From: an uncultured Prevotella sp.
GTDB lineage: Bacteria > Bacteroidota > Bacteroidia > Bacteroidales > Bacteroidaceae
Assembly: GCA_944319935.1 (NCBI GenBank)
Contig: CALUFM010000001.1
Coordinates: 62,001-126,000 of the forward strand
DNA length: 64,000 nucleotides
Direction of reading: 5' to 3'
Below are positions 50,053 through 60,199 of this stretch, piece by piece. Positions within the stretch are counted from its first letter, which is position 1, and each line of letters starts with the position of its first letter. The notes below the pieces were generated by a model, which was given only the letters and a program-made list of their open reading frames with translations, was not told the DNA's origin and searched no databases. Made by a program: the position numbers and the translations under genes.

Positions 50053-51627
50053 TTATTTGTCTTCAATGCATATTCTAACAGCATCAGCACATCTCTGTCC
50101 GTCAATTGCAGCCGAAACAATGCCGCCAGCGTACCCTGCGCCTTCGCCGCATGGGAACAATCCATGAAGACGCACATGTTGTAAAGTAACGGCATCACGC
50201 AATATGCGTACTGGTGAAGAAGTCCGTGTTTCAGCCGCAATCAGCACCGCCTCATTTGTCAAAAAGCCATGGCTCTTCCTGCCGAACTCCTTGAACGCAG
50301 CTTGCAAACGCGTTCCTATTATCGTGGGAAGCCAAAAATGTAATGGACTGGATATCAGACCTGGCGTATACGAACTTTCCGGCAAATCATAACTTAGACG
50401 CGAACGGGTGAAATCCACCATACGCTGCGCCGGAGCTGTTTGTCGCATATTGCCTTGTTGCCAACAGGTATGTTCAATATCCTCTTGAAAGTGCATCATC
50501 GACAATGCGTCATTATCAGCCGAACTGATATCTTCAGGATGTATCTCAACAACCATTCCGCTGTTAGACCATCGAGAACCACGATTGCTTGGGCTCATGC
50601 CGTTGACTACGATTTGTCCTGGTCCGGTAGCGGCAGGTATGACAAAACCACCAGGACACATGCAGAACGAATAGACGCCACACCCGTCAACCTGTGTGAC
50701 AAAGCTGTATTCCGCAGCAGGCAGCCAACGGCCTCGCCCGAACTTACTGTGGTATTGTAACTTGTCTATTAATTCTGCCGGATGTTCAAGTCTTACCCCT
50801 ATAGCCAACGCCTTTGCTTCAATATCTATTGCATTGTCATTCAAATATTGGTACACATCACGTGCGGAATGACCTGTGGCAAGGATGACAGGCCCTATCA
50901 ACTCTTTTTCTTTCCCTGATTTCATATCAACGGCACGTATGCCAGACACGGTGTCACCATGAACCAGCAGGGATGTCATCTTTGTTTGAAATAAAACTTC
51001 ACCACCACAGTTTAATATTGTGTTGCGCATGTTTTCAATGACACGCGGCAATTTATCTGTACCAATATGCGGATGGGCATCTGAAAGAATAGACAATGGC
51101 GCACCGTGTTGACAAAAAATGTTGAGGATTTTGCGTGTGTCGCCACGTTTTTTGCTGCGAGTGTATAATTTGCCGTCAGAGTACGCCCCTGCTCCTCCTT
51201 CACCAAAACAATAATTGCTTTCCGGGTCTACAGACTGGTTGCGTTTGATTGCTGCGATGTCAAGCTTCCTACTATGTACATCCTTGCCACGTTCCACAAC
51301 CACAGGACGTAGGCCAAGTTCTATCAAACGCAGTGCTGCAAACAGTCCGGCTGGTCCTGCACCAACAACAATCACTTGTTTCTCTTGTGACACGTCACGG
51401 TATTCTGTCCGCTCATATTCCTCATCTTCAGGTTTTTCGTTGACATAAAGCCTGACGCTGATATTCACAACCACCTGTCTGTGGCGTGCGTCAATACTGC
51501 GCCTTAATACGCGTATATGTGTTATTGTGCGTGCATCTATGCCTTTCTCCCGCGCAACACATTTCTTTATTGTATCTTCATTGAAGGCATCTTGTGGAAT
51601 AAGCCTCAGATTGTATTCATATACCAT
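50053..51627 (-). CDS. NAD(P)/FAD-dependent oxidoreductase (COG2509 type)
   Basis: The 524-residue protein begins with a small domain (residues 1-85) typical of this family, followed by the dinucleotide-binding motif VIVVGAGPAGLFAALRLIELG and EXXR-type VVVERGKD. Other conserved parts are NYCFGEGGAGAYSDGKLYTR, FCMCPGGFVIPAAT and, near the end, FPCGEGAGYAGGIVSAAIDG. These proteins are widespread FAD-dependent dehydrogenases of uncertain substrate. No neighbour suggests a pathway: it lies 50 bases downstream of thrA on the same strand. The family is clear, the reaction unknown. Confidence 0.88.
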   Translation of the reverse strand: MVYEYNLRLIPQDAFNEDTIKKCVAREKGIDARTITHIRVLRRSIDARHRQVVVNISVRLYVNEKPEDEEYERTEYRDVSQEKQVIVVGAGPAGLFAALRLIELGLRPVVVERGKDVHSRKLDIAAIKRNQSVDPESNYCFGEGGAGAYSDGKLYTRSKKRGDTRKILNIFCQHGAPLSILSDAHPHIGTDKLPRVIENMRNTILNCGGEVLFQTKMTSLLVHGDTVSGIRAVDMKSGKEKELIGPVILATGHSARDVYQYLNDNAIDIEAKALAIGVRLEHPAELIDKLQYHSKFGRGRWLPAAEYSFVTQVDGCGVYSFCMCPGGFVIPAATGPGQIVVNGMSPSNRGSRWSNSGMVVEIHPEDISSADNDALSMMHFQEDIEHTCWQQGNMRQTAPAQRMVDFTRSRLSYDLPESSYTPGLISSPLHFWLPTIIGTRLQAAFKEFGRKSHGFLTNEAVLIAAETRTSSPVRILRDAVTLQHVRLHGLFPCGEGAGYAGGIVSAAIDGQRCADAVRICIEDK

Positions 51628-51677
51628 GTCATGAAATTAAAAAATGTTTAAAACGCACCAAATACAATAAAAACAGC

Positions 51678-54113
51678 TTACACATTGGCGATACTTAATA
51701 TGTTGGCAAAAACTCCCGCCGCAGTGACCCCTGCCCCAGCTCCGTAACCTTGTATCAACATGGGATATTCCTTATATCTCTCAGTCGTAAGCATTACGAT
51801 ATTGTTTGAGCCTTCCAGGTTGTAGAACGGATGTTCCTTGCCTATTGCCCGAAGAGACACACGAGCTTGCCCCTTGTCCATTTCTGCCACAAAACGCAAC
51901 CGTTTCCCTTCTGCCCCAGCCTGCAATCTGCGTCGTTCAAAATCATCATCAATGTCAGGTAATTGCTTCCAGAAATCATCCAAGTGTCCTTCAAACAGCT
52001 CACTGGGCATCAGCGGCTCAAGCTTGACATCTTCCATCCCTATCTTATAGCCAGCCTCACGTGTTAAAATGACAATTTTGCGCACCACATCAATGCCGCT
52101 CAGGTCAACTCGGGGGTCTGGTTCACTGTATCCCTGCTCTTTGGCATGTCTTACGGCTTCAGACATCCTTGTGCCTGCCGCTATTTCATTGAATATGAAA
52201 TTAAGCGTACCACTAAGCACGGCCTCTATGTGTAGGATACGGTCACCCGAGTAACGCAGGTCGTTTATAGTACCGATGATTGGCAAGCCTGCTCCCACGT
52301 TTGTTTCAAAACGAAACTTCACACCACGCGCCAACGCCGTCTGCTTCAATTTGGTGTAGCTCTCATAATCCGCAGACGCGGCCGTCTTGTTCGCTGCGAC
52401 AACAGATATGTTATGCTCAAGCAAGTCTTGATAAATTTGCGCTACATCTTTGCTTGCCGTACAGTCAACAAATACGCTGTTGAAAATGTTCATCTTTATG
52501 ATTTCATTCCGTAGGCGTGTGATGTCGCTATGTTCCGAATTTCTCAACATGTCAGCATAACCATCAAGGTCGATGCCGTCACGGTTGAAAATCGCATGTG
52601 TGCTGTTGGCAATGCCTACCACATTCAGTTTCAGCCTACGTTTACGTTTCAGTTCCCCGTATTGTGCGCGTATTTGCTCTATCAGCCGTCCTCCCACTGT
52701 GCCTACGCCACAGATAAAAAGATTAAGGACGTTGTATTCTGAAAGGAAAAACGAGTCATGTATGACATTTAAGGCTTTCCGCAAGCTGCTCCCTTCCACC
52801 ACAAATGATATGTTGGTTTCCAACGCTCCCTGCGAACAAGCTATCACGTTGATGCCGCTACGTCCCAGTGTTCCGAACAGTTTGCCCGCCACACCAGGAG
52901 TATGCCTCATGTTCTCACCCACAACGGCGATAGTCGCCAGTCCGCTTTCGGCGTGCATCGGGAACATTGCGCCAGTGGCAATCTCACCTGCGAATTCCTC
53001 GTCAAGCACCCTTACGGCCTCTTCTACGTCTTCGTCCTTTACCGCTATAGACGTTGAATTTTCCGAAGAAGCCTGGCTTACAAGAAACACAGATATGCCA
53101 TTGTCAGCCAAAGCTGTGAAGATACGGCGGTTGACACCTATGACACCGACCATCGACAAGCCTGTGACAGTTATCAAAGTAGTCTGGCTGATGCTCGACA
53201 TACCCCTGATAACCATGCTGTGCGCTTTAGCGTCAGCCTTTATGACGGTGCCAGTTCCTTCAGGATTGAAGGTGTTCTTTACTAATATCGGTATGTTTTT
53301 CACACATACCGGATAAATGGTAGGAGGATAAATGACCTTTGCGCCGAAGTTGCACAGCTCCATGGCTTCGCGGTAACTCAGCTCTCTTATGGTGTAAGCC
53401 GTCGGGATTACTTTCGGGTCTGCGGTCATAAACCCGTCCACGTCCGTCCATATTTCAAGGGTGTCAGCCCCCAATGCGGCAGCTATGATTGCAGCCGTGT
53501 AGTCACTTCCGCCACGTCCAAGGTTTGTTGTTTCGCCTGTACGGCCGTCACTGCTTATGAAGCCAGGCACCACAGACAATCTTCCTGCACATGCCAATGT
53601 GTTGCATACATGTTTTTCAGTCTGTCCAACGTCAAGCACGTGCTTCCCGTTTTTACGCTCGGTTATTATAAAAGTCCTTGCGTCGTAAAGCGTGGCTCCG
53701 CCCAACATCTTTGCAACAATAATCGAACTAAGCCGCTCGCCATAACTCACTATCGCGTTTTCTGTCTTTTCGCTAAGGTCATGCACAAGGCATACGCCAT
53801 GGCAAATGCTGCTCAGTTCATCGCAAAGTGCGTCAATCTCATGTTTCAGGCTTGCGCGTTCCAAAGGATTTGAGATGACACGATTGGTCATTTCAACATG
53901 ACTTGAAGCAATGTCTTGAATGTCTTTTTTGTACCCGTTGTCACCAACAAGAGCCTTGCGCACCGCATTCAGCAGGGCATCCGTGACACCGCAAAACGCA
54001 CTGACAACCACTATGATGGAATCATTTTCTGTTTTCTGTTCCACTATTGACTTGAGGCTCAACAAACCTTCGACAGTTCCTACCGATGTGCCCCCGAATT
54101 TCAATACCTTCAT
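51678..54113 (-). CDS. thrA: Bifunctional aspartokinase / homoserine dehydrogenase
   Basis: The protein catalyses the first and third steps from aspartate to threonine, methionine and lysine. The 811-residue chain has aspartokinase at the start (KVLKFGGTSVGTVEG, then GRGGSDYTAAIIAAALGAD), two ACT domains near residues 310-455 that normally sense threonine (LSMVGVIGVNRRIFTAL, ATIAVVGENMRHTPGVAG), and homoserine dehydrogenase from about residue 460 (FICGVGTVGGRLIEQI, VVAANKTAASAD, GAGAGVTAAGVFANIL). The start at 54113 is the family start; the frame is open 20 codons further. A -7 box lies about 75 bases upstream. No Thr-rich leader peptide was seen. Confidence 0.95.
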   Translation of the reverse strand: MKVLKFGGTSVGTVEGLLSLKSIVEQKTENDSIIVVVSAFCGVTDALLNAVRKALVGDNGYKKDIQDIASSHVEMTNRVISNPLERASLKHEIDALCDELSSICHGVCLVHDLSEKTENAIVSYGERLSSIIVAKMLGGATLYDARTFIITERKNGKHVLDVGQTEKHVCNTLACAGRLSVVPGFISSDGRTGETTNLGRGGSDYTAAIIAAALGADTLEIWTDVDGFMTADPKVIPTAYTIRELSYREAMELCNFGAKVIYPPTIYPVCVKNIPILVKNTFNPEGTGTVIKADAKAHSMVIRGMSSISQTTLITVTGLSMVGVIGVNRRIFTALADNGISVFLVSQASSENSTSIAVKDEDVEEAVRVLDEEFAGEIATGAMFPMHAESGLATIAVVGENMRHTPGVAGKLFGTLGRSGINVIACSQGALETNISFVVEGSSLRKALNVIHDSFFLSEYNVLNLFICGVGTVGGRLIEQIRAQYGELKRKRRLKLNVVGIANSTHAIFNRDGIDLDGYADMLRNSEHSDITRLRNEIIKMNIFNSVFVDCTASKDVAQIYQDLLEHNISVVAANKTAASADYESYTKLKQTALARGVKFRFETNVGAGLPIIGTINDLRYSGDRILHIEAVLSGTLNFIFNEIAAGTRMSEAVRHAKEQGYSEPDPRVDLSGIDVVRKIVILTREAGYKIGMEDVKLEPLMPSELFEGHLDDFWKQLPDIDDDFERRRLQAGAEGKRLRFVAEMDKGQARVSLRAIGKEHPFYNLEGSNNIVMLTTERYKEYPMLIQGYGAGAGVTAAGVFANILSIANV

Positions 54114-54187
54114 ATCATTTCGTTTAAATTGTGCCGTTTCACGACATTTCAATATGCCTTGCCGCCTCAACAAGCGTTGGAGGTCTG

Positions 54188-54195
54188 CAAATCTA
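54188..54195 (-). promoter_or_regulatory. Promoter -7 box for thrA
   Basis: The minus strand reads TAGATTTG, matching TAnnTTTG. The predicted start near 54184 gives a leader of about 70 bases. No clear -33 element was found. Confidence 0.5.
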
Positions 54196-54320
54196 ACAAA
54201 ATTTTCCTTGAATTTGAAATTTTTGTCCGCTTAATTTATTGTATAATGTCTAAATTCATCTCTTTTGGAATCGACCTGTTCCACATCGCCTGACGCACCT
54301 TTAACACCTTAAACTCAAAC

Positions 54321-54420
54321 TGCCAGCCTTGTAAAAGGCCGTCCTTTGCTTCATGATTGATGCCTTTTTGTGGCTTAAAAAGCCACCTTTTACAAACTGA
54401 AACATGACCTTCCGCATCAT
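54321..54420. repeat. Intergenic palindromic repeat, site E
   Basis: In the gap 54196-54517, which has no gene, TTGTAAAAGG (54329-54338) is inverted as CCTTTTACAA (54386-54395), 47 bases apart. Inside lies a 7-base-pair hairpin GTGGCTT/AAGCCAC (54370-54376 and 54380-54386). The word CGGCCTTTTACAAG, read on the minus strand over the left arm, is shared exactly with site D. The right side (AGCCACCTTTTACAAACTGAAACATGACC region) aligns with site C at about two thirds of positions. It lies 3' of menE and upstream of the thrA promoter. Confidence 0.65.
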
Positions 54421-54517
54421 GCTTGTCATACATGTCGTCCTCGTTATGCAGCCACAGTTTCAAATGGCATCAAAATAAGCCCGCCACTTTATTAAAAGCA
54501 TGAAGCACTAATAGCCG

Positions 54518-55498
54518 TCATACAGTGGCGTCTTGGGCTATTCTATGTGCCTCGGCGCGTGCCGGCTTGCCAGTAGCCGTTATCGGTATATGGTCAACAG
54601 GGATATAATGCCTCGGACGCCAATATCTGGGCAGCACCTTGCAGCACGTCTCACGCATGGCTTCCACGTCTGTACCGACACCTTCAAAAAGCAGGGTTAC
54701 GGCTTCGCCCAAACGAGTGTCATGACGCCAAGTGACGGCAAACGGAACAGAGAGATGGCGGCGCAGCAAGTCTTCAACGGCCTCAATCTGTATCTTTACA
54801 CCGCCACTGCAAATCACATTGTCCTTGCGCCCAATAATGCGGAAACGTCTCCCGTCAAGCGCGAATTCGGCCAAATCATGCGTATGAAGCGTTTCTGCGC
54901 ATACTCTCGGCGCGTCAATCACGAGACATCCGTCATCACCCGCACTTACCGAAACTCCTTTCAGCGGCATATACCAACTGTCAGCATCAGGACCGTTGAC
55001 ACGGCGCAACGCAATATGTGAAAGCGTTTCCGTCATGCCATAGCTGCTCCATACCGCCCCAGGCATAGTGCGCAATTCCCGTTCCAATGATTCGTCAATA
55101 GCACCGCCGCCTATCAACAAATGTTGTATGCCTTCCAACAGTCTTCTTTCGTATGCCACTTCAAGGCAACCTGCAACCTGCATCGGGGTCATGGCGGCGA
55201 AAACCGGCGGTTCAGACAAAGTTGCCAATGGATGTCCTGACGGCTTGACGCTTACCAACCGCAGTCCGCGCACAATAGCACGCACAACCACCATTTTCCC
55301 CGCAATGTAGTCAAGCGGCATACATAACAAAGCTGTGTCACCTGCTTTGAGGCCTAAAAAATCGCATGTGGCAAGTGCGCTTGCCTCCATGCGATGCTTC
55401 TCAACTTTCAATAGTTTTGGACTCCCCGTAGAACCACTTGTGTGTACGGCTATGGTGTCAGAATTTTTCCACTCTTCCAAAAACTCTTCCAAAGTCAT
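54518..55498 (-). CDS. menE: o-Succinylbenzoate-CoA ligase MenE (short form)
   Basis: MenE activates o-succinylbenzoate with ATP and CoA in menaquinone synthesis. The 326-residue protein has the P-loop IAVHTSGSTGSPKLLKV within the first 30 residues, YGMTETLSHIALR near 155, RIIGRKDNVICSGGVKI near 240, and the catalytic Lys in ITATGKPARAEAHR. The N-terminal 100 or more residues of ordinary acyl-CoA synthetases are missing, so it begins at the A3 motif; short MenE proteins are known in Bacteroidetes. The ATG at 55498 is used; a GTG at 55507 is possible. It is the last gene of the men cluster, 11 bases after menC. Confidence 0.9.
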   Translation of the reverse strand: MTLEEFLEEWKNSDTIAVHTSGSTGSPKLLKVEKHRMEASALATCDFLGLKAGDTALLCMPLDYIAGKMVVVRAIVRGLRLVSVKPSGHPLATLSEPPVFAAMTPMQVAGCLEVAYERRLLEGIQHLLIGGGAIDESLERELRTMPGAVWSSYGMTETLSHIALRRVNGPDADSWYMPLKGVSVSAGDDGCLVIDAPRVCAETLHTHDLAEFALDGRRFRIIGRKDNVICSGGVKIQIEAVEDLLRRHLSVPFAVTWRHDTRLGEAVTLLFEGVGTDVEAMRETCCKVLPRYWRPRHYIPVDHIPITATGKPARAEAHRIAQDATV

Positions 55499-55509
55499 TT
55501 CCTTCACGT

Positions 55510-56541
55510 TTACGGTTTAAAATACAACTTGTCGCCATTTATGCGAACTGGAGTTTCAATGTTGTCAATGAAAAGCTGCCCAGTGCCCAATCCTTGTGCC
55601 ATAGTTACCCTCGGGCCATACACTTTTGCGGCAAGTTGCGCCACGGCGTTAAGTCCGATGTTGCTTTCAAGCGCGCTTGTTATCCACGACCCAGCGCAAC
55701 ACTCTTGAGCAGCGTCTACCCACTGCATCGCTCCGCGCATTCCACCATGCAGCGACGGCTTTATGACAATATATGCAGGGCGGACAACATTCAGCATGTA
55801 TTTCATCATCTGAGGTTCAGTTATCCCGATTAGTTCTTCGTCAAGCGCAATCGGCAGTGGCGACTCACGGCATAACTGTGCCATATAACTCCATTGGCGT
55901 GGTTTTATCGGCTGTTCAATAGAATGTATGGCATATTGTGACAATAGTTCCAGTTTATAAAGGGCTTCATCAGGAGTGAAACCACCGTTTGCGTCAAGCC
56001 GAAGCTCCACGTCTGACGGTGAAAAATGTTCACGCACACGTTTGACAAGGTCAAGCTCTCGCTCGAAATCTATAGCTCCAACTTTCAGTTTCACACAATG
56101 GAAACCAGCCGAAAGCTTTTCTTCCAACCGACTTAACATTTCATCATATGAACCCATCCATACTAATCCGTTGATTGGTATGCCTTCCTCACCACGACTG
56201 AAAGGCGTGTCAAACAACTTGAAAGAACCAGCCTCAAAGCTTGCCAAAGCAGTTTCCAACCCGAACAGCATTGACGGGTATTCACTCATGCGGCCATAGT
56301 CGATGTGCCCTTCACGTTCAAAATCATCGCAAAACGCACGCAACTTATCTTCATAATCAAGACTGTAATCACAACTAAGGTCGTGCAGAGGCGCACATTC
56401 ACCGATGCCTTCACGCCCAGGCTGGTCTGTTGACGTTAGTATCAGCAGCCATGACTGACGTTCAGTGTACACCCCACGCGACGTGCCTGCAGGCTGCTTG
56501 AAATGAAACGTGCGCGGTTTTATGTCTACTTTGTATCCCAT
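55510..56541 (-). CDS. menC: o-Succinylbenzoate synthase MenC
   Basis: MenC dehydrates SHCHC to o-succinylbenzoate. The 343-residue enzyme is an enolase-superfamily member: the catalytic lysine pair is in CVKLKVG near residue 140, metal ligands are in RLDANGGF, SIEQPI and ALDEEL, and the second lysine in YIVIKPSLHGG near 265. The N-terminal capping domain begins at MGYKVDIKPRTFHFKQPAG. The start at 56541 is preferred over one four codons upstream. It lies between menB and menE, as expected for the pathway. Confidence 0.93.
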   Translation of the reverse strand: MGYKVDIKPRTFHFKQPAGTSRGVYTERQSWLLILTSTDQPGREGIGECAPLHDLSCDYSLDYEDKLRAFCDDFEREGHIDYGRMSEYPSMLFGLETALASFEAGSFKLFDTPFSRGEEGIPINGLVWMGSYDEMLSRLEEKLSAGFHCVKLKVGAIDFERELDLVKRVREHFSPSDVELRLDANGGFTPDEALYKLELLSQYAIHSIEQPIKPRQWSYMAQLCRESPLPIALDEELIGITEPQMMKYMLNVVRPAYIVIKPSLHGGMRGAMQWVDAAQECCAGSWITSALESNIGLNAVAQLAAKVYGPRVTMAQGLGTGQLFIDNIETPVRINGDKLYFKP

Positions 56542-56592
56542 TTTGACGAACAAATAATTCGATATACGTTTTTATGTGGCATCAACCCGCAA

Positions 56593-57420
56593 TCATGGCA
56601 ACTTTGGATATTTCTTGAAATCAGGCTTGCGCTTCTCAAGAAAAGCTCGCCCGCCCTCTTGTGCCTCGTCAAGAAAATAATACAACATCGTGGCATCCCC
56701 TGCCAGTTCTTGAATGCCGGCCTGGCCGTCAAGCTCTGCGTTCAGTCCCGCCTTTATCATACGCAAGGCCAAAGGGCTGCGTTCCATCATTATTTCAGCC
56801 CACTCAACACACGTGTCCTCAAGTTTTTCAAACGGCACAACGCAGTTTACCAACCCCATGCGCTCAGCCTCTTGAGCAGAATATTGCTTGCACAAGAACC
56901 ATATCTCACGCGCTTTTTTCTGGCCGACAATGCGTGCCAAATAAGATGCCCCAAAGCCTGCGTCAAATGAACCGACTTTAGGCCCCGTCTGGCCAAATAT
57001 GGCGTTCTCACTGGCTATCGTTAGGTCGCACATCAGGTGAAGCACATGTCCACCACCTATCGCGTACCCGTTGACCATCGCTATGACAGGTTTCGGCAAA
57101 GAGCGGATTTGTTTTTGTACGTCAAGAACATTAAGGCGCGGCACTCCATCTTCGCCAATATACCCACCACGTCCCTTCACGTGCATATCGCCTCCTGAAC
57201 AGAAAGCCTTGTCGCCGGCACCTGTCAGTATAACAACACTTATACGCTGCGCCTCACGACAATAAGAAAAAGCCTGGCTCATCTCCCATGTAGTACGCGG
57301 CGTGAAAGCATTTCTGTAACGCGGACGGTTTATTGTGATTTTAGCGATACCGTCATACTCCTCAAATAAGATTTCCTTAAAATCAAATCCTGTTATCGTT
57401 TTCCATTCTCTTTGTGCCAT
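56593..57420 (-). CDS. menB: 1,4-Dihydroxy-2-naphthoyl-CoA synthase MenB
   Basis: MenB closes the second ring of the naphthoquinone. The 275-residue crotonase-fold enzyme shows [14 protein letters not shown] near the start, the oxyanion-hole segments [18 protein letters not shown] and [32 protein letters not shown] and the C-terminal [13 protein letters not shown] typical of MenB. The first 28 bases overlap the end of menD, so translation is coupled. Length and motifs are normal. Confidence 0.96.
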   Translation of the reverse strand: MAQREWKTITGFDFKEILFEEYDGIAKITINRPRYRNAFTPRTTWEMSQAFSYCREAQRISVVILTGAGDKAFCSGGDMHVKGRGGYIGEDGVPRLNVLDVQKQIRSLPKPVIAMVNGYAIGGGHVLHLMCDLTIASENAIFGQTGPKVGSFDAGFGASYLARIVGQKKAREIWFLCKQYSAQEAERMGLVNCVVPFEKLEDTCVEWAEIMMERSPLALRMIKAGLNAELDGQAGIQELAGDATMLYYFLDEAQEGGRAFLEKRKPDFKKYPKLP

Positions 57421-59093
57421 TGTTGCTGTATTTTATATGTTAGTTCTTTTATTGCTTCATTGTCCTGTTTTGCGTCAGTAAAGACTTCCAACAACATCGG
57501 ACGTTCAGCTTTTGATGTCATTATCCAATTTATCCCTGAGCGTAAACTGTCCATATCATTTGCGGCAAAATACCCAACGTTGTTTTGAATACAAATTCCT
57601 TTCGCGTCAGTTGCGTGGGCACCAGCCACAAACTGCTCGAATGCAGGACTGTCATGCAGTCCCTTTAAACTGTAAAATATACCGCCGCAACTGTTATTTA
57701 ATAGTATTATGCGCAAATTGCCATCAAGATTTGTATTCCATAAAGCATTTTGGTCATAAAAAAAACTCAAATCCCCTATTACGCAAAACACAATATCTGC
57801 AGTCGCCAAAGAAAACCCAGCAGCAACGGAAAGGCTGCCTTCAATGCCGTTTACGCCACGATTGCACCATATGTAATGTGACGCACACATGCAAGCAAGG
57901 CGCACAGCATTGCTGTTTGCATAATGTACATGCCACTTATAATCAAATTTACGCAACGATTGCTCAAAAAGTTTAACTACCGCAAACTGCGAGTAAACAG
58001 GTTCGTATGTATTCAAGCATTCGTCAATTTTGCCAAACAAGCCATTCCATGCACCTGCAAAATCACAGGCATCTGTTTTCCTGTTGCCACATGCCTGTTC
58101 GTCGACAACTTGTTTGGCTATAACCGATATGGCATCCATAGGAGTACACTCCACTACGCCTGACAAATTCATAAACGTGTCATGTACACCACCATTTTCT
58201 GATACAGCCCAACATTCATGACACCCGGCCTGTCTGAGAAAACGTTTCAGACGCTTGCTTACCAGCGTTTCGCCAATATACAGCAAGAAATCTGGTTTAT
58301 AATCAGAAATATTTGGAACACATGAAAGAACCAGGTCAAATGCACAACCAAATCCAACAGACAACGGTTCAGATAAGACAGCAATCCTTTCACTTATTTG
58401 CGTCAACAACTTTTCAAATCCACATGATGGGCTATTTATCTGACCGACAACAACCATTGGCCTGCGTGCAGCAAGCAAACCATCTGACACATGTTGCTCG
58501 AACGCTACAGCATCAAATCCAGTTTTTACAAAACTTATCTTACGTTCTGACGGTAAGAACTTTGTTCCAAATTCAAACAAAGGTTCACTTATTGGCACGT
58601 TTATATGCACAGACATTTGTCCACGTGACCTTACGGAAAGCAATGCTTCATTTACCAACCTGTTACAATACCATCGTTCTTCATCGTCATGTGGCTCAGG
58701 TAAATCTACGCATTTGCCAACAAAACAACCAAGGGCGTCATGCTGGGGTAAAGTCTGACCGTCCAATTGCCCAATCCAGGCTCGTGGACGGTCAGCTGAA
58801 ATAACAATTAACCCATGATGACGGTATGACGCTTCAGCCACAGCAGGTGCGAGATTAAGCAAGGCGGTACCTGATGTCACACACACAACTACAGGAGTGT
58901 CGTCAGCCAAAGACATCCCTAATGCATAAAAACCGGCACTACGCTCATCTGTGACGGGATAGCAATCCATACATTCATTCAAGTTATGGACTATCGGTGC
59001 ATTCCTTGACCCTGGACAAACAACAGCCTTCTTTACTCCATGCGCTATCAGCAACGACGTAAGTATATTTATATTCTCCTTATTGCCAAACAT
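57393..59093 (-). CDS. menD: SEPHCHC synthase MenD
   Basis: MenD adds succinic semialdehyde, formed from 2-oxoglutarate with thiamine diphosphate, to isochorismate. The 566-residue protein has the N-terminal TPP-binding part [14 protein letters not shown] and [13 protein letters not shown] (with the catalytic Glu), [17 protein letters not shown], and the C-terminal part with [15 protein letters not shown] and [17 protein letters not shown]. The start at 59093 overlaps the end of menF by 25 bases. A 13-codon upstream extension in frame is unlikely to be used. It is the second enzyme of the pathway and the second gene of the cluster. Confidence 0.95.
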   Translation of the reverse strand: MFGNKENINILTSLLIAHGVKKAVVCPGSRNAPIVHNLNECMDCYPVTDERSAGFYALGMSLADDTPVVVCVTSGTALLNLAPAVAEASYRHHGLIVISADRPRAWIGQLDGQTLPQHDALGCFVGKCVDLPEPHDDEERWYCNRLVNEALLSVRSRGQMSVHINVPISEPLFEFGTKFLPSERKISFVKTGFDAVAFEQHVSDGLLAARRPMVVVGQINSPSCGFEKLLTQISERIAVLSEPLSVGFGCAFDLVLSCVPNISDYKPDFLLYIGETLVSKRLKRFLRQAGCHECWAVSENGGVHDTFMNLSGVVECTPMDAISVIAKQVVDEQACGNRKTDACDFAGAWNGLFGKIDECLNTYEPVYSQFAVVKLFEQSLRKFDYKWHVHYANSNAVRLACMCASHYIWCNRGVNGIEGSLSVAAGFSLATADIVFCVIGDLSFFYDQNALWNTNLDGNLRIILLNNSCGGIFYSLKGLHDSPAFEQFVAGAHATDAKGICIQNNVGYFAANDMDSLRSGINWIMTSKAERPMLLEVFTDAKQDNEAIKELTYKIQQQWHKENGKR

Positions 59094-60154
59094 CTTCTCA
59101 TTGTCTCCATCTTCGCTTCGGTTTCCAACCATTCATCTTCTTTCTTACTATCAGCCAATAAACCGCCACCAGCAAATAGTTTGTATCTGCAACCGGCGAT
59201 GCTTACACATCTTAAAGTTACATAAAGATGCGTTCCTTCATCACAACACAAGGGGCCGCCAAAACCACTGTAATATTCACGGTCATATCCTTCTTGGGCA
59301 CGGATAAAACGATATGTATCCCCTTTGGGCATGCCACAAACAGCGGGAGTTGGATGCAATAATTTGACAAGTTTGCCAACATCATTACCGTTCGTCAAAT
59401 CAAACATGAAATCTGTCGACAAATGCTTCACCAGACCTGCACGCAACGTGTAAGGACCTGTTATGTCTATATTTACGGCTAAATGCTCCAAACATCCTTT
59501 AATGTAATCAGAAACATACTTTTGCTCTCTTGTATTCTTTCCACTCCATTCATGTACGTCTTTGTTTTTTTTGCGATAAGCTAAAAGTTCGTCAGTGTCA
59601 GAACACTCGTCAACTTCCATTGTACCCGCAAGAGCCATTGTGTGCCATCGCCCTCCTTTACTTTCCAATAATATCTCAGGAGTCGCCATCAGCCATGTTC
59701 CGCATTGAGGCATTGACACCAAAGCTATGAACATTCTCGGGTAAAGAACACATGCACGCATGAAAAGTTCCTTTAGGTCAATCAACCCTTTTGCCGTTTC
59801 CAAAGAACAACGGGATAGTACTATCTTTGAAAAGTCACCGCATGCGAGTTTGTCATGAAAACAAGAAAATACACTCTCATAAATACGACGTTCAACATCA
59901 ATATCACGAGGCTGAAAGTCATTTTCATGAAAATCTACATTTACAGAAACTCTGTGCCTTTCCATCACATTCGGTTGAAGAAGCAATAGCGGATGACTGT
60001 CATTAATATAAAAGGGCGCAAAAACAAATCCGGACTTTCCATCTAATTCATCAAAAGACTTCAATACCAAGGGATTGTCTTTGGTCTGCCGCATAAGCGT
60101 ATATTCACGTTCATACGGATACCTGTATAAAACAAAAGAAGCGTCAGCCATCAT
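59069..60154 (-). CDS. menF: Isochorismate synthase MenF
   Basis: The enzyme converts chorismate to isochorismate, the entry step to menaquinone. The 361-residue protein is at the short end of the chorismate-binding family. Conserved parts are GDFSKIVLSRCSLET, TPEILLESKGG, MALAGTMEVDE, LLHPTPAVCGMPKGD and the end segment REYYSGFGGPLCC. Two adjacent ATG codons (60154 and 60151) could be the start. The absence of other siderophore genes and the position before menD support MenF over EntC. It lies 45 bases after the 53-residue membrane protein gene. Confidence 0.92.
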   Translation of the reverse strand: MMADASFVLYRYPYEREYTLMRQTKDNPLVLKSFDELDGKSGFVFAPFYINDSHPLLLLQPNVMERHRVSVNVDFHENDFQPRDIDVERRIYESVFSCFHDKLACGDFSKIVLSRCSLETAKGLIDLKELFMRACVLYPRMFIALVSMPQCGTWLMATPEILLESKGGRWHTMALAGTMEVDECSDTDELLAYRKKNKDVHEWSGKNTREQKYVSDYIKGCLEHLAVNIDITGPYTLRAGLVKHLSTDFMFDLTNGNDVGKLVKLLHPTPAVCGMPKGDTYRFIRAQEGYDREYYSGFGGPLCCDEGTHLYVTLRCVSIAGCRYKLFAGGGLLADSKKEDEWLETEAKMETMRRCLAIRRI

Positions 60155-60199
60155 CGTGTTACATAAACTTTTACAGTCAGAAACAAGTTCTCGTCTTGA

